From Neorhizobium galegae (GTDB lineage: Bacteria > Pseudomonadota > Alphaproteobacteria > Rhizobiales > Rhizobiaceae): 64,000 bases of DNA. Positions within the stretch are counted from its first letter, which is position 1, and the number at the start of each line of letters is the position of its first letter. The stretch lies in assembly GCF_017877135.1 (NCBI RefSeq), contig NZ_JAGIPH010000001.1:1116001-1180000 (forward strand), read 5' to 3'. A program made the position numbers and the translations under genes. Below are positions 56,837-64,000 of the stretch, piece by piece. The notes beneath the pieces are model-generated. The model searched no databases. It was not told the DNA's origin and saw nothing but the letters and a program-made list of their open reading frames with translations.

Positions 56837-58798
56837 TCAGGCGGACGCGGCCATAACCAGCTCCACCTCGCGCAGGAGCTCCTGCGGATCGATGGGCTTC
56901 TGCAGCACGCGCCGCGCGCCCTGTGCCAGCATCTTGTTCTGCAGCACGGCATCCATCTCGCCGCTGAGGACGAGGACCGGGGCCGTCGCGCGCGAACCAG
57001 TCTTGCGGCCATTGGCCAGGAGCGGCAGCACCTGAGCCAGATCGCCGCCGGGCATATGAATGTCGGAAATGATGAGATCGGGATGCCGCTCGCTGAGCGC
57101 TGCGTCGCGAAGCGCTGCCAGATCCGATACATGATGCACGACGCAACCGGCCCTCTTCAGGATCGAACCGACCATCATGGCGCTGACCGGATCATCCTCG
57201 GCGAGCAGCACGGAGAGCTGCCGGCGCGCCAGGATCGTGGTCTGCGGGGAGGCTTGCGTGCGCATGGCTGACGGTGAACGCCCCTCGCCTCCGCCCAGTC
57301 TGCCGCGCAGCACGTCGACCAGCGACTGTTCACGCAGCGGCCGGATCAGCCAGGCATCGTAACTGTCCCAGGGCTGCGCGGCGCGCTCCTCCGGGCTCAC
57401 CAGCAGGATGCGGCGCATGCCCTGCATATGCGCAAGCGAGGCAACTGTCCCCACGGTGCGGTGATCGACGATCATGTCGGTAAAGGCCATGCCCTGCCGC
57501 GCTAGCTGGCCGATCGTGTGCTCCGCTTCGGCAAGCGTACGGACATGGCGGCAACGACCGCCGAGCGTTTCGATCGTGGCAATGGTTGCCGCGGCCGCCG
57601 GACCGGTCGGCGCAATCAGGAGCACGCGTGACGAGCGCAGCAGCAGCATGCGGTCATTGCCTTCGTTGCCCGCCTTGACGAAGCTTGCCGGGAAGCGAAT
57701 GGTAAAGGTGGTGCCCTTGCCCTTTTCGCTCGCCACCGACAGTGATCCGCCGAATTCATTGAGGATGCGGGTGGCGATGGAAAGGCCGAGGCCCGTTCCG
57801 CCGCTGCGCTCCACCGCTTCGCCCACCTGCTCGAACTCGGCAAAGATATTCTGCTGCGCTTCCGTCGTCATGCCGGGCCCGGTATCGGCCACGGTGATCA
57901 CCACCTGTGCGCCGTCCATGCCGACGCGTGTCAACACGCCGCCCTTCTGGGTGAACTTCACGGCATTGCCGATGACGTTGAACAGCACCTGGCGCAGGCG
58001 TGCGGGATCAAAGTCCATCAGGGTCGGCACGTCAAAGGCAACCGTCGAGCCGATCTCGATGGATTTTTCATGGGCGCGTGGCGCCAGCATTTCCACCACG
58101 CTTTCCAGCAGCTGGCGCAGATTTTCAGCGCGGCTGTTCAGCCGGAAGCGACCGGCCTGCAGCGTGGCGAAGTCGAGAAGATCATCGACGAGCTGCGCCA
58201 TGGCAAGACCGGCCTGATGCACGGCGCCGATATAGTTCTTCTGCTCCAGCGTCAGGCTGGTCTGCTCCAGAAGATGGCTCATGCCTAAAATGCCGGTGAG
58301 CGGGGTGCGCAATTCGTGGACGACCGTCGCCATCTGCCGGGTTTTCGCGGCACTTTCCTCTTCCGCATGCAGACGCGCTTCCTCGCGCTGATGGGCCGCA
58401 TCGCGCTCGGCCGTCACATCCCGGCCGCTGCCATAGACGAGAATCGCCTGCGAGACTGGATCCTGCAGCACGACATCCCGCCAAGAAAATATGCGCAGCC
58501 CCTCGACGGTCGGGATTTCGATGTCCTTGGGATGCAGAAGCGGTTCGGGCGCAAGCGCAATGCCCAGTTCGTCCAGCAAATGCCCTTCAGGCGATCTAAA
58601 GCCCGTCAAAAGCCGGAAGGTCCGATTGGAGCCCTTCACGACACCGTCTTCGGTGCGCACCAGCGCGGGGTTGGAAAACAGATCCTGACTGGACAGGAAC
58701 GCAAGAGGAGCAATGCCGGCCGAAGCCTCCGGCGCATGTACCGACCCGTCTTCAAGATAATCCCCGGCCTCTGTCAGGAAACGGCTCATTGCGCTCAT
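56837..58798 (-). CDS. Hybrid sensor histidine kinase with pseudo-receiver and receiver
   Basis: 653 residues, with no membrane helix. The order is a PAS-like sensor (about 30-130), HisKA with HELRTP (His about 161), HATPase with NVIGNAVKFTQKG, DTGPGM and GGTGLGLSIA (about 225-385), a degenerate receiver (about 395-505) and a true receiver (about 530-650) with LLAEDDP and phospho-acceptor Asp in ISDIHMP (about 577). In the degenerate one the acidic pair is lost (LIAPTG) and the conserved Lys is Arg (LIRPLR), though an Asp remains in IVDHRT. It probably feeds a separate phosphotransfer protein; no partner is adjacent. Confidence 0.92.
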   Translation of the reverse strand: MSAMSRFLTEAGDYLEDGSVHAPEASAGIAPLAFLSSQDLFSNPALVRTEDGVVKGSNRTFRLLTGFRSPEGHLLDELGIALAPEPLLHPKDIEIPTVEGLRIFSWRDVVLQDPVSQAILVYGSGRDVTAERDAAHQREEARLHAEEESAAKTRQMATVVHELRTPLTGILGMSHLLEQTSLTLEQKNYIGAVHQAGLAMAQLVDDLLDFATLQAGRFRLNSRAENLRQLLESVVEMLAPRAHEKSIEIGSTVAFDVPTLMDFDPARLRQVLFNVIGNAVKFTQKGGVLTRVGMDGAQVVITVADTGPGMTTEAQQNIFAEFEQVGEAVERSGGTGLGLSIATRILNEFGGSLSVASEKGKGTTFTIRFPASFVKAGNEGNDRMLLLRSSRVLLIAPTGPAAAATIATIETLGGRCRHVRTLAEAEHTIGQLARQGMAFTDMIVDHRTVGTVASLAHMQGMRRILLVSPEERAAQPWDSYDAWLIRPLREQSLVDVLRGRLGGGEGRSPSAMRTQASPQTTILARRQLSVLLAEDDPVSAMMVGSILKRAGCVVHHVSDLAALRDAALSERHPDLIISDIHMPGGDLAQVLPLLANGRKTGSRATAPVLVLSGEMDAVLQNKMLAQGARRVLQKPIDPQELLREVELVMAASA

Positions 58799-58962
58799 TC
58801 ACTCCGCAGGATCTACTTCACGATCCATCCTGCCAGTTCGGTCTGCCAGTTCGGTCGGATAAAGAAAGCGCTTCCAAACCAGCCATGATGATCTGCGCAT
58901 AGGCGCAGGCCTCATGGTTAGCACAAGTTCCTTCCAAACGCTTACCACTTCAACCGTAAAGT

Positions 58963-59463
58963 TTATGTGCGTTTGCGTCTAGACCCCAAAAGTTCGTCAA
59001 GAATGACGCACCCCGCCCCCACCGTTATAAAGCTGTCGGCAAGATTGAACACAGCAAAAGACCAGGTCTGCGTGTGAAAGAGAATATAATCTACAACATG
59101 CCCATAAAATAGGCGGTCGAGAATATTACCGAGTGCTCCGGAAATGATCAGTGCAAATCCCAGATGCGCAAAGACCCGGTCCTTCGGCGTGCGGCGCCAC
59201 AGCCAGAGAACGAAGACGACGATGGCAAGGCGCATCGAGACGATGAACCATCCCTCCATCTCCGACAGCATGGAAAAGGCGACGCCGAGATTATAGGTCC
59301 GGTACAGCGCAAGCACCGGCAGAAGCGGCACGGCCTCCTGCAGAGGCAGCCAGGCCTCCACCGCAAGCTTGATCAGCTGGTCGAGAAGAACGGCAAGGCC
59401 GATGAAGAGGGCAATCGGCAGGGGCCGCGACAGGAGTGTGCGGTGGGCGGCGGGCTCGGTCAT
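58963..59463 (-). CDS. lspA: Prolipoprotein signal peptidase (signal peptidase II)
   Basis: 166 residues with four membrane helices. The two catalytic aspartates are in [16 protein letters not shown] and [11 protein letters not shown]. It cuts the signal peptide from diacylglyceryl-prolipoproteins; Lnt at 28 kb acts next in the same pathway. The start overlaps the stop of the upstream rRNA methyltransferase-like gene by four bases. Confidence 0.97.
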   Translation of the reverse strand: MTEPAAHRTLLSRPLPIALFIGLAVLLDQLIKLAVEAWLPLQEAVPLLPVLALYRTYNLGVAFSMLSEMEGWFIVSMRLAIVVFVLWLWRRTPKDRVFAHLGFALIISGALGNILDRLFYGHVVDYILFHTQTWSFAVFNLADSFITVGAGCVILDELLGSRRKRT

Positions 59464-60317
59464 CGGGCCTCCAGGCTGAGCAGGTGACGGCGGGCCTCAA
59501 ACAGCATGACGGCTGTGGCAACCGCCAGATTGAGCGAATCGGCAAGCCCCTGCTGGGGAATGCGCGCCAGCCGGTCGGCCGCCTTCGCCAGATCGTCCGG
59601 CAGGCCCGACTGCTCGTTGCCCATCAGGAGAATGGTCGGTTTTCGCTTGTAATCGATGGTGCGATAATCCACCGCCCCCGCTAGATGCGTGGCAACCACC
59701 TGCGCGCCGGATTTTCCGGCAAAGCCGATGAATTCGGCTGGGGATGCGCGGTAAAGCGGCATGGCAAAGATCGATCCCATCGTGGCGCGCACGGTTTCCA
59801 GCGAATAGGGATCCGTGCATTCGCCGACGAGGATGACGCCCGAGGCGCCGGCGGCATCGGCGGTGCGGATGATCGTGCCGAGATTGCCGGGATCGCGCAC
59901 CCGGTCCAGCGCCACGAAGGTCTGGCCGAGGTCCGGCCGCAGGTCGGACAGGCGCTTCCACTGCTGTTCGAAAATGCCGACGACCATTTGCGGATTGTCG
60001 CGCCGCGTGACGGAGGACAGGACTTTCTCGCTGACCTCCAGCACAAGTCCGCCGCGCGCCACGGTCTTGGAGGCCACCTGCTCGACAAGCGGCTTGCCCT
60101 TCGCCGCCTTGGCATAGACGAGCGTGCGGATCTCGAACCCCAGTTCCAGCGCGTCGATGACGAGCTTCAGGCCCTCCGCCATGAAGGTGCCGGTTTCCTC
60201 GCGGTCCTTCTTGTTGGACAGCGCCTTGATGTCCTTGATGATCGGATTGGCAAGGCTGGTGACTTCCTTCACCTGCCCTACCCGGCCCGTTCCCGGCCGG
60301 CGGTCGTCATATGTCAT
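59460..60317 (-). CDS. TrmH/SpoU-family RNA 2'-O-methyltransferase
   Basis: 285 residues. An N-terminal substrate-binding domain (about 1-110, [14 protein letters not shown]) is followed by the knotted SPOUT fold with the three family motifs: [33 protein letters not shown] and [14 protein letters not shown]. It should methylate a 2'-OH in rRNA or tRNA; the site cannot be told. It is coupled to lspA downstream and to the methyltransferase gene upstream by four-base overlaps. Confidence 0.93.
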   Translation of the reverse strand: MTYDDRRPGTGRVGQVKEVTSLANPIIKDIKALSNKKDREETGTFMAEGLKLVIDALELGFEIRTLVYAKAAKGKPLVEQVASKTVARGGLVLEVSEKVLSSVTRRDNPQMVVGIFEQQWKRLSDLRPDLGQTFVALDRVRDPGNLGTIIRTADAAGASGVILVGECTDPYSLETVRATMGSIFAMPLYRASPAEFIGFAGKSGAQVVATHLAGAVDYRTIDYKRKPTILLMGNEQSGLPDDLAKAADRLARIPQQGLADSLNLAVATAVMLFEARRHLLSLEAR

Positions 60318-61507
60318 GTGCGTACCCAGCGGCTGAAGAGGGAGGTGGAAAGCGTGCGCCCGGCCGTCTGGCCGTCAAGCCCCGCCTCGCGGATGACCAG
60401 CTCGCCGGATTCGACCACGCCGCCTGCCCCGCGCATCGTCTCGCGCATCAGTTCATGGATCGAATAGAAGCTGGCGCGGATCGAATAGGCCGTCAGCACC
60501 AGGCCGATGGCGTTCGGCGACAGGATTTCGCGGCACACGTCGAGCATCAGCGGCAGTTGTTCGAAGAGATGGAACACTTCGCCATTCGGGCCGCGTCCGA
60601 ATTTCGGCGGATCGGCAAGGATGATGTCGTAGCGATTGCCCCGGCGCTCCTCGCGCAGGATGAACTTCATCGCATCCTCGCAGATCCAGCGGATCGGCGC
60701 CTTGTCGAGCCGCGACAGCGCCTGGTTTTCGCGCGCCCAGCCGATCGCCTTCTTCGAGGCATCGACATGGGTGACTTCGGCGCCTGCCGAGGCGGCCACC
60801 AGCGAGGCGACCCCGGTATAGCCAAAAAGGTTCAGGACCTTGATCGGCCGCCCGGCCTTTTCCGCCTGTTCCTTCACGAAGGCCCAGTGGACGATCTGCT
60901 CGGGAAACACGCCGACATGGCGAAAGGCGGTGAAGCGGCCGAGAAAATCGACGCCGCAAAGCGCCATCGGCCAGGTTTCGCCGAGCGCCTGCCGCGGGAA
61001 CCGCCAGCGGCCCATGCCGTCTTCATCCGTATCGCCGGTAAAGATCGCATCGGCATTGTCCCAGACGGAGGCGTCCAGCGACGGCTGCCAGAGCGCCTGC
61101 GCTTCCGGGCGCACGATGCGGTAGGGGCCATATTGCTCGAGCTTCAGGCCCGCGCCACTGTCGATCAGGTGAAAATCGCCGGCCGCCTGCGAGGCAAGAA
61201 TGACAGGCACGCGCTCGGGCGGGCGCTCGCCCGTCCGCAAGATCAGCGGACGGGTTTCCGCCGGCGCTGCGACCTCCGCATCCGGCCGTGCTGGTCTTGC
61301 CTGCTGTTTTGCAAGGGGTTTAGCGAGCGGCTTTGACGCTGCCGTTCCAGACGACGGGGCAAAACCCTTTGCCAGCGCCCGGCCGTCGCTGCGCCCGCGG
61401 CCTTGCGGCTCGCCGGATTTTTTCGGGGAACGCGGCTCGCGCCGCTCAAATTTCTTCTTCAACGCATCGTGTCCGTTGGTCTTTGGGCTGATGCGAGCAA
61501 ATAGCAC
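60314..61507 (-). CDS. Class I SAM-dependent RNA methyltransferase (COG1092, RlmI-like)
   Basis: 397 residues. A disordered, Lys/Arg/Pro/Ala-rich N-terminal third (to about 95) precedes a Rossmann core with LNLFGYTGVASLVAASAGA (SAM site) and LADPPKFGRG (catalytic motif). This resembles 5-methylcytosine-type RlmI/RlmK enzymes, but the PUA domain of RlmI is not evident. A GTG start at 61507 is chosen since AAGGGGG lies 6 bases before; a TTG six codons upstream is possible. It probably forms an operon with the SpoU-type gene and lspA. Confidence 0.88.
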   Translation of the reverse strand: MLFARISPKTNGHDALKKKFERREPRSPKKSGEPQGRGRSDGRALAKGFAPSSGTAASKPLAKPLAKQQARPARPDAEVAAPAETRPLILRTGERPPERVPVILASQAAGDFHLIDSGAGLKLEQYGPYRIVRPEAQALWQPSLDASVWDNADAIFTGDTDEDGMGRWRFPRQALGETWPMALCGVDFLGRFTAFRHVGVFPEQIVHWAFVKEQAEKAGRPIKVLNLFGYTGVASLVAASAGAEVTHVDASKKAIGWARENQALSRLDKAPIRWICEDAMKFILREERRGNRYDIILADPPKFGRGPNGEVFHLFEQLPLMLDVCREILSPNAIGLVLTAYSIRASFYSIHELMRETMRGAGGVVESGELVIREAGLDGQTAGRTLSTSLFSRWVRT

Positions 61508-61648
61508 TGGCAGCCCCCTTGGCAAAGCGCTTTCCCGTCTGCGATACAGGAAGGTGAACGGCCGTCAGGGAGCAAGGTCGAACGGACACCGCGTTTCTGC
61601 GCGCACCGGCTCCCTCTTGCGGACGCACGGCACTTTGGGAGGAGAGCC

Positions 61649-62104
61649 ATGGATATTGTTGGAGAAGAACGCATTGCCGCGCCGCGCGCCATCGTCTGGG
61701 CCGCGCTGAACAACCCGGACATCCTGCGCCAGTGCATTCCGGGCTGCCAGACGCTGGAGCAGACATCGCCGACCGAGCTTGCAGCGACCGTAAAGGTGAA
61801 GATCGGACCGGTTTCGGCCAGTTTCAGCGGCGAGGTGACGCTGCTCGACATCATCCCGCCGGAGAGTTATCGCATTTCGGGCGAAGGCAAGGGTGGCATT
61901 GCCGGCTTTGCCAAGGGTTATGCCGATGTGGTCCTGCACGAGGACGGCGACGGCACCATTCTGAGCTATAAGGCGGATGCGCAGGTGGGCGGCAAGCTCG
62001 CGCAGCTCGGCTCGCGCCTTATCGGCTCCACGTCGCAGAAGCTCGCCCAGCAGTTCTTCGCCAATTTCAATGCGGCGGTTGGCGAGCGCGAGAGCGATCT
62101 TTGA
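61649..62104 (+). CDS. CoxG-family (SRPBCC) protein
   Basis: 151 residues. The START-like fold of CO-dehydrogenase subunit G (CoxG) is shown by IVGEERIAAPRAIVWAALNNPDIL, IPGCQTLE, and DAQVGGKLAQLGSRLIGS. CoxG anchors CO dehydrogenase to the membrane in Oligotropha, but no cox structural genes are here, so the true role is unknown; many alphaproteobacteria have it alone. GGAGG lies 8 bases before the ATG. Confidence 0.9.
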   Translation: MDIVGEERIAAPRAIVWAALNNPDILRQCIPGCQTLEQTSPTELAATVKVKIGPVSASFSGEVTLLDIIPPESYRISGEGKGGIAGFAKGYADVVLHEDGDGTILSYKADAQVGGKLAQLGSRLIGSTSQKLAQQFFANFNAAVGERESDL

Positions 62105-62110
62105 AAGACA

Positions 62111-62144
62111 CCGCCCGCCCGGCGCTTCAGCCCTTGGCGGGCGG
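62111..62144. terminator. Hairpin between convergent coxG-like and lapA-like genes
   Basis: A perfect 9-bp stem CCGCCCGCC/GGCGGGCGG with a 16-base loop that contains the stop of the opposite-strand gene at 62127. It lacks a strong T-run on either side (TGTCTTTC on the minus strand). It may slow transcripts from both genes. Confidence 0.4.
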
Positions 62145-62483
62145 AAGCGTCAGGGAAGAGGACGTGCGGGCGCTGGCCTGCGCCGGACTGCCGGCCGGCA
62201 TGCCCTGATGGCGCTTCAGCGCCTCGCGCGCCTCGATGCGGGCCTGGCGGCGGTATTTCCCTTGCGCGATCCAGGTGGCGATCGAGCCCAGCAGCATGCC
62301 GAAGATCACCGCCAGAAACAGGAAGACGAAGAACGGGCCGCTCAGCGCCAGAACCGTGTCCTGCGGTTCGAACGGGTTGAGCGCCAGCGTCACCACCTGC
62401 CGGTTGGCCACGCACAGCACGATCAACACGATGGCCAGCGGCACGAAAACCACCAGACTGACGATTTTCTTGACGCGGTTCAT
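62127..62483 (-). CDS. LapA-domain (DUF1049) inner-membrane protein
   Basis: 118 residues with two membrane helices (about 6-27 and 45-68) and a basic, Gln/Arg-rich cytoplasmic tail. DUF1049 proteins include LapA (YciS), which takes part with LapB in control of lipopolysaccharide synthesis; LapB is not in the window. It lies downstream of ihfB, the same neighbour pair as in many proteobacteria. Confidence 0.87.
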   Translation of the reverse strand: MNRVKKIVSLVVFVPLAIVLIVLCVANRQVVTLALNPFEPQDTVLALSGPFFVFLFLAVIFGMLLGSIATWIAQGKYRRQARIEAREALKRHQGMPAGSPAQASARTSSSLTLPPAKG

Positions 62484-62611
62484 CGATGGCTCCTGGCAAA
62501 TATCATGCAGAATGCACCGCAGGCTGCGGTGCCGTGATGGAAGACGATGATAGAGCCCGACCCGGCGCTTTCAAGGCAGGCCTAAAAAAGTCGGGCCGCA
62601 GGAGACCGCGA

Positions 62612-62923
62612 TCAATCGCCGTCTTCGTCTTCCTCGTCCGCCAGATCAGGGTTCAGCCGCTCGCGCAGTTCCTTGCCGGTCTTGAAGAAGGGCACCCACT
62701 TCTCCTCGACAAACACCGTCTCGCCGGTGCGCGGATTGCGGCCGGAGCGCGACGGGCGGTTTTTCACGGAAAACGCGCCGAAGCCGCGCAGCTCGACACG
62801 ATTGCCGGCCGCCAGCGCATCGGTGATCTCGTCCAGAACCGCATTCACGATATTCTCGACGTCGCGGTGATAGAGGTGCGGATTTCGTGCCGCGACGATC
62901 TGCACCAGTTCTGACTTGATCAC
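62612..62923 (-). CDS. ihfB: Integration host factor, beta subunit
   Basis: 103 residues. The DNA-bending HU/IHF fold is clear: [43 protein letters not shown] (beta-arm with the intercalating proline) and [15 protein letters not shown]. It pairs with an alpha subunit coded elsewhere. The acidic tail DEEDEDGD is longer than in E. coli. It follows sppA with 26 bases between stop and start. Confidence 0.97.
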   Translation of the reverse strand: MIKSELVQIVAARNPHLYHRDVENIVNAVLDEITDALAAGNRVELRGFGAFSVKNRPSRSGRNPRTGETVFVEEKWVPFFKTGKELRERLNPDLADEEDEDGD

Positions 62924-62949
62924 GATTTCCCCCTGAAAGGATTAGACTT

Positions 62950-63900
62950 TCACTGGCGCCCAACCTGCCAAACCGAGACAAGACCGTCAAGGAACAAGTT
63001 TCCCGCGCCCCATCTGCGAAGGGTGTCAGACACCGCGCCGGCATCGAGACGCGTCAATCCGGCAAGGCCTGCGGCAGAGGCGAGCGACAGGAAGGAGGAA
63101 TCGTCCGTCTTCTTCCATTCAACGATCGGCAGCGTCTCATCCACGCCGCGCGAGGCAAGGTAGCGACGGATCTCGGGGGTCCCGCCAAGCTGGTCGACCA
63201 GCTTCACCTTCAGCGCCTGGCGACCGGTGAAGATGGTGCCGTCGGCAAGTTTGAGAACTTCGTCGCGGCTCATGCCGCGCCGGCTGGCCACCAGATCGAC
63301 GAACCAGTCATAGCTGTCCATCACCATGGCGCGGATCATTGCCTTTGCGTCGTCGCTGGCCGGATGGAAGGGCGAAGGCTCGGCCTTCAGCGGCGCCGAC
63401 TTGATCTCGTCGAGCGACACGCCGAGCTTTTCCAGGAGCGGCTGTACCTGCGGATACTGGAAGATGACGCCGATCGAGCCGGTGATCGAGCTTTCGCCGG
63501 CCACGATATTGTCGCCGGCAGATGCGATCATGTAGCCGGCAGAGGCGGCAAGCGTGCGGATATCGGAGACGACGGGCTTTTCGGCCGCCACGGCGCGCAG
63601 TGCCTTGAAGATGCGCTCGCCGCCATAGGTCGTGCCGCCCGGCGAGGAAATGGAGACCACCAGCGCCTTGGCCTGGCTGTTCTTGGCGATCTTCTCCAGC
63701 CGCTCCACCAGCTCGTCGTCATCGGTGATCATGCCGGAGATCTCGACGCGCGCCACATGGGGGGCAACCGTGCTGCTGCCGCCTGCCGCATAGCGGTAGA
63801 CGGAAAAACCGATGGCAACGACGAGCAGGGCAGCCGCCACCCGCCAGAAGGTAAGCTTGCGTCGCAGCATCCGCCGATCGGCAATGGCCAGTTGGTCCAT
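62950..63900 (-). CDS. sppA: Signal peptide peptidase SppA
   Basis: 316 residues. One N-terminal membrane anchor (WRVAAALLVVAIGFSVYRYAAG) is followed by the S49 protease domain: VVSISSPGGTTYGGERIF, TLAASAGYMIASAGD and the nucleophile-serine region SSITGSIGVIFQYP. It has a single domain (short type) and cleaves leftover signal peptides in the membrane. GAGG lies upstream of the ATG at 63900; in-frame codons further up to the window end are unconserved. The window ends 100 bases upstream of the start. Confidence 0.94.
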   Translation of the reverse strand: MDQLAIADRRMLRRKLTFWRVAAALLVVAIGFSVYRYAAGGSSTVAPHVARVEISGMITDDDELVERLEKIAKNSQAKALVVSISSPGGTTYGGERIFKALRAVAAEKPVVSDIRTLAASAGYMIASAGDNIVAGESSITGSIGVIFQYPQVQPLLEKLGVSLDEIKSAPLKAEPSPFHPASDDAKAMIRAMVMDSYDWFVDLVASRRGMSRDEVLKLADGTIFTGRQALKVKLVDQLGGTPEIRRYLASRGVDETLPIVEWKKTDDSSFLSLASAAGLAGLTRLDAGAVSDTLRRWGAGNLFLDGLVSVWQVGRQ

Positions 63901-64000
63901 AAGGTCCTCGCTTGTTTCACTCTGTCGCGCCTGCCATCCAGACAAGGACGGCACCGGTCCGCTCCGACCGGGATTGCTCATAGCATGGCAGGGCGGCCGC

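Noticed and set aside
1..64000. CRISPR arrays, insertion sequences, prophage and restriction or other defence systems
   Set aside because: No regularly spaced repeats, transposases, integrases, phage structural genes or defence-gene sets were seen. The only defence-like loci are the two toxin-antitoxin pairs.

Overview
The window is core chromosome of an alphaproteobacterium of the order Hyphomicrobiales, most likely family Rhizobiaceae. I infer this from the GC-rich coding sequence, from strings of genes that are collinear in rhizobia as far as I recall (rpmH-rnpA-yidC-engB-argB; dapD-dapE-truA-fmt-def; metK-phrR-lnt(actA)-tlyC-ybeY-phoH-miaB-olsA; glnD-mutS-tme-olsB), and from two ornithine-lipid genes. 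I cannot fix the genus from sequence alone. I see no rRNA operon, insertion sequence, prophage, CRISPR array or plasmid partition genes.

Layout. 1-1.1 kb: tail of a pyrimidine-degradation (rut) operon, a strong terminator and tRNA-Arg(ACG). 1.2-5 kb: a membrane histidine kinase and a chemoreceptor with a C-terminal adaptor-tether pentapeptide. 5.1-8.5 kb: rpmH-rnpA-yidC-engB (ribosome, RNase P, membrane insertion). 8.6-10.7 kb: ECF sigma factor, anti-sigma factor and a secreted fasciclin protein. 10.8-15.2 kb: argB, a DMT exporter, a HAD phosphatase, a secreted EF-hand protein and a LOG-type nucleotidase. 15.4-21.8 kb: dapD-dapE, two tandem paralogous membrane proteins, truA and fmt, with a FitAB-type toxin-antitoxin pair placed between fmt and def. 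21.9-25.7 kb: rmuC, a ribokinase, a small heat-shock gene with a candidate heat-shock promoter and RNA thermometer, a DUF1150 gene and trmB.

25.7-38.6 kb is a long minus-strand series: metK, phrR, lnt, tlyC, ybeY, phoH, miaB, olsA, a Fur/Mur regulator, rimI, tsaB, an Nfu-type scaffold, a universal stress protein and trpS. It covers methionine activation, acid tolerance, envelope lipids, tRNA modification, metal regulation and Fe-S assembly. 38.8-45.3 kb is more accessory: a VOC protein, a four-gene oligopeptide ABC transporter and a secreted M15-type peptidase. 45.4-58.8 kb: murJ-glnD (peptidoglycan lipid II export and nitrogen sensing), mutS, tme (NADP-malic enzyme), a VapBC-type locus with a frameshifted toxin, olsB and a hybrid histidine kinase. 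59-64 kb: lspA, two RNA methyltransferase-like genes, a CoxG-family protein, a LapA-domain protein, ihfB and sppA.

Most of the window is conserved housekeeping DNA, and I found no clearly new multi-gene system. The most rewarding signals are regulatory: (i) a candidate RpoH promoter plus two-hairpin ROSE-like thermometer before hsp20; (ii) a perfect operator palindrome overlapping a promoter in the FitAB module that splits def from fmt; (iii) a 13-bp stem that buries the ribosome-binding site of the vapB antitoxin, followed by a vapC broken at a run of seven C; and (iv) an uncharacterised tandem pair of small membrane proteins after dapE.
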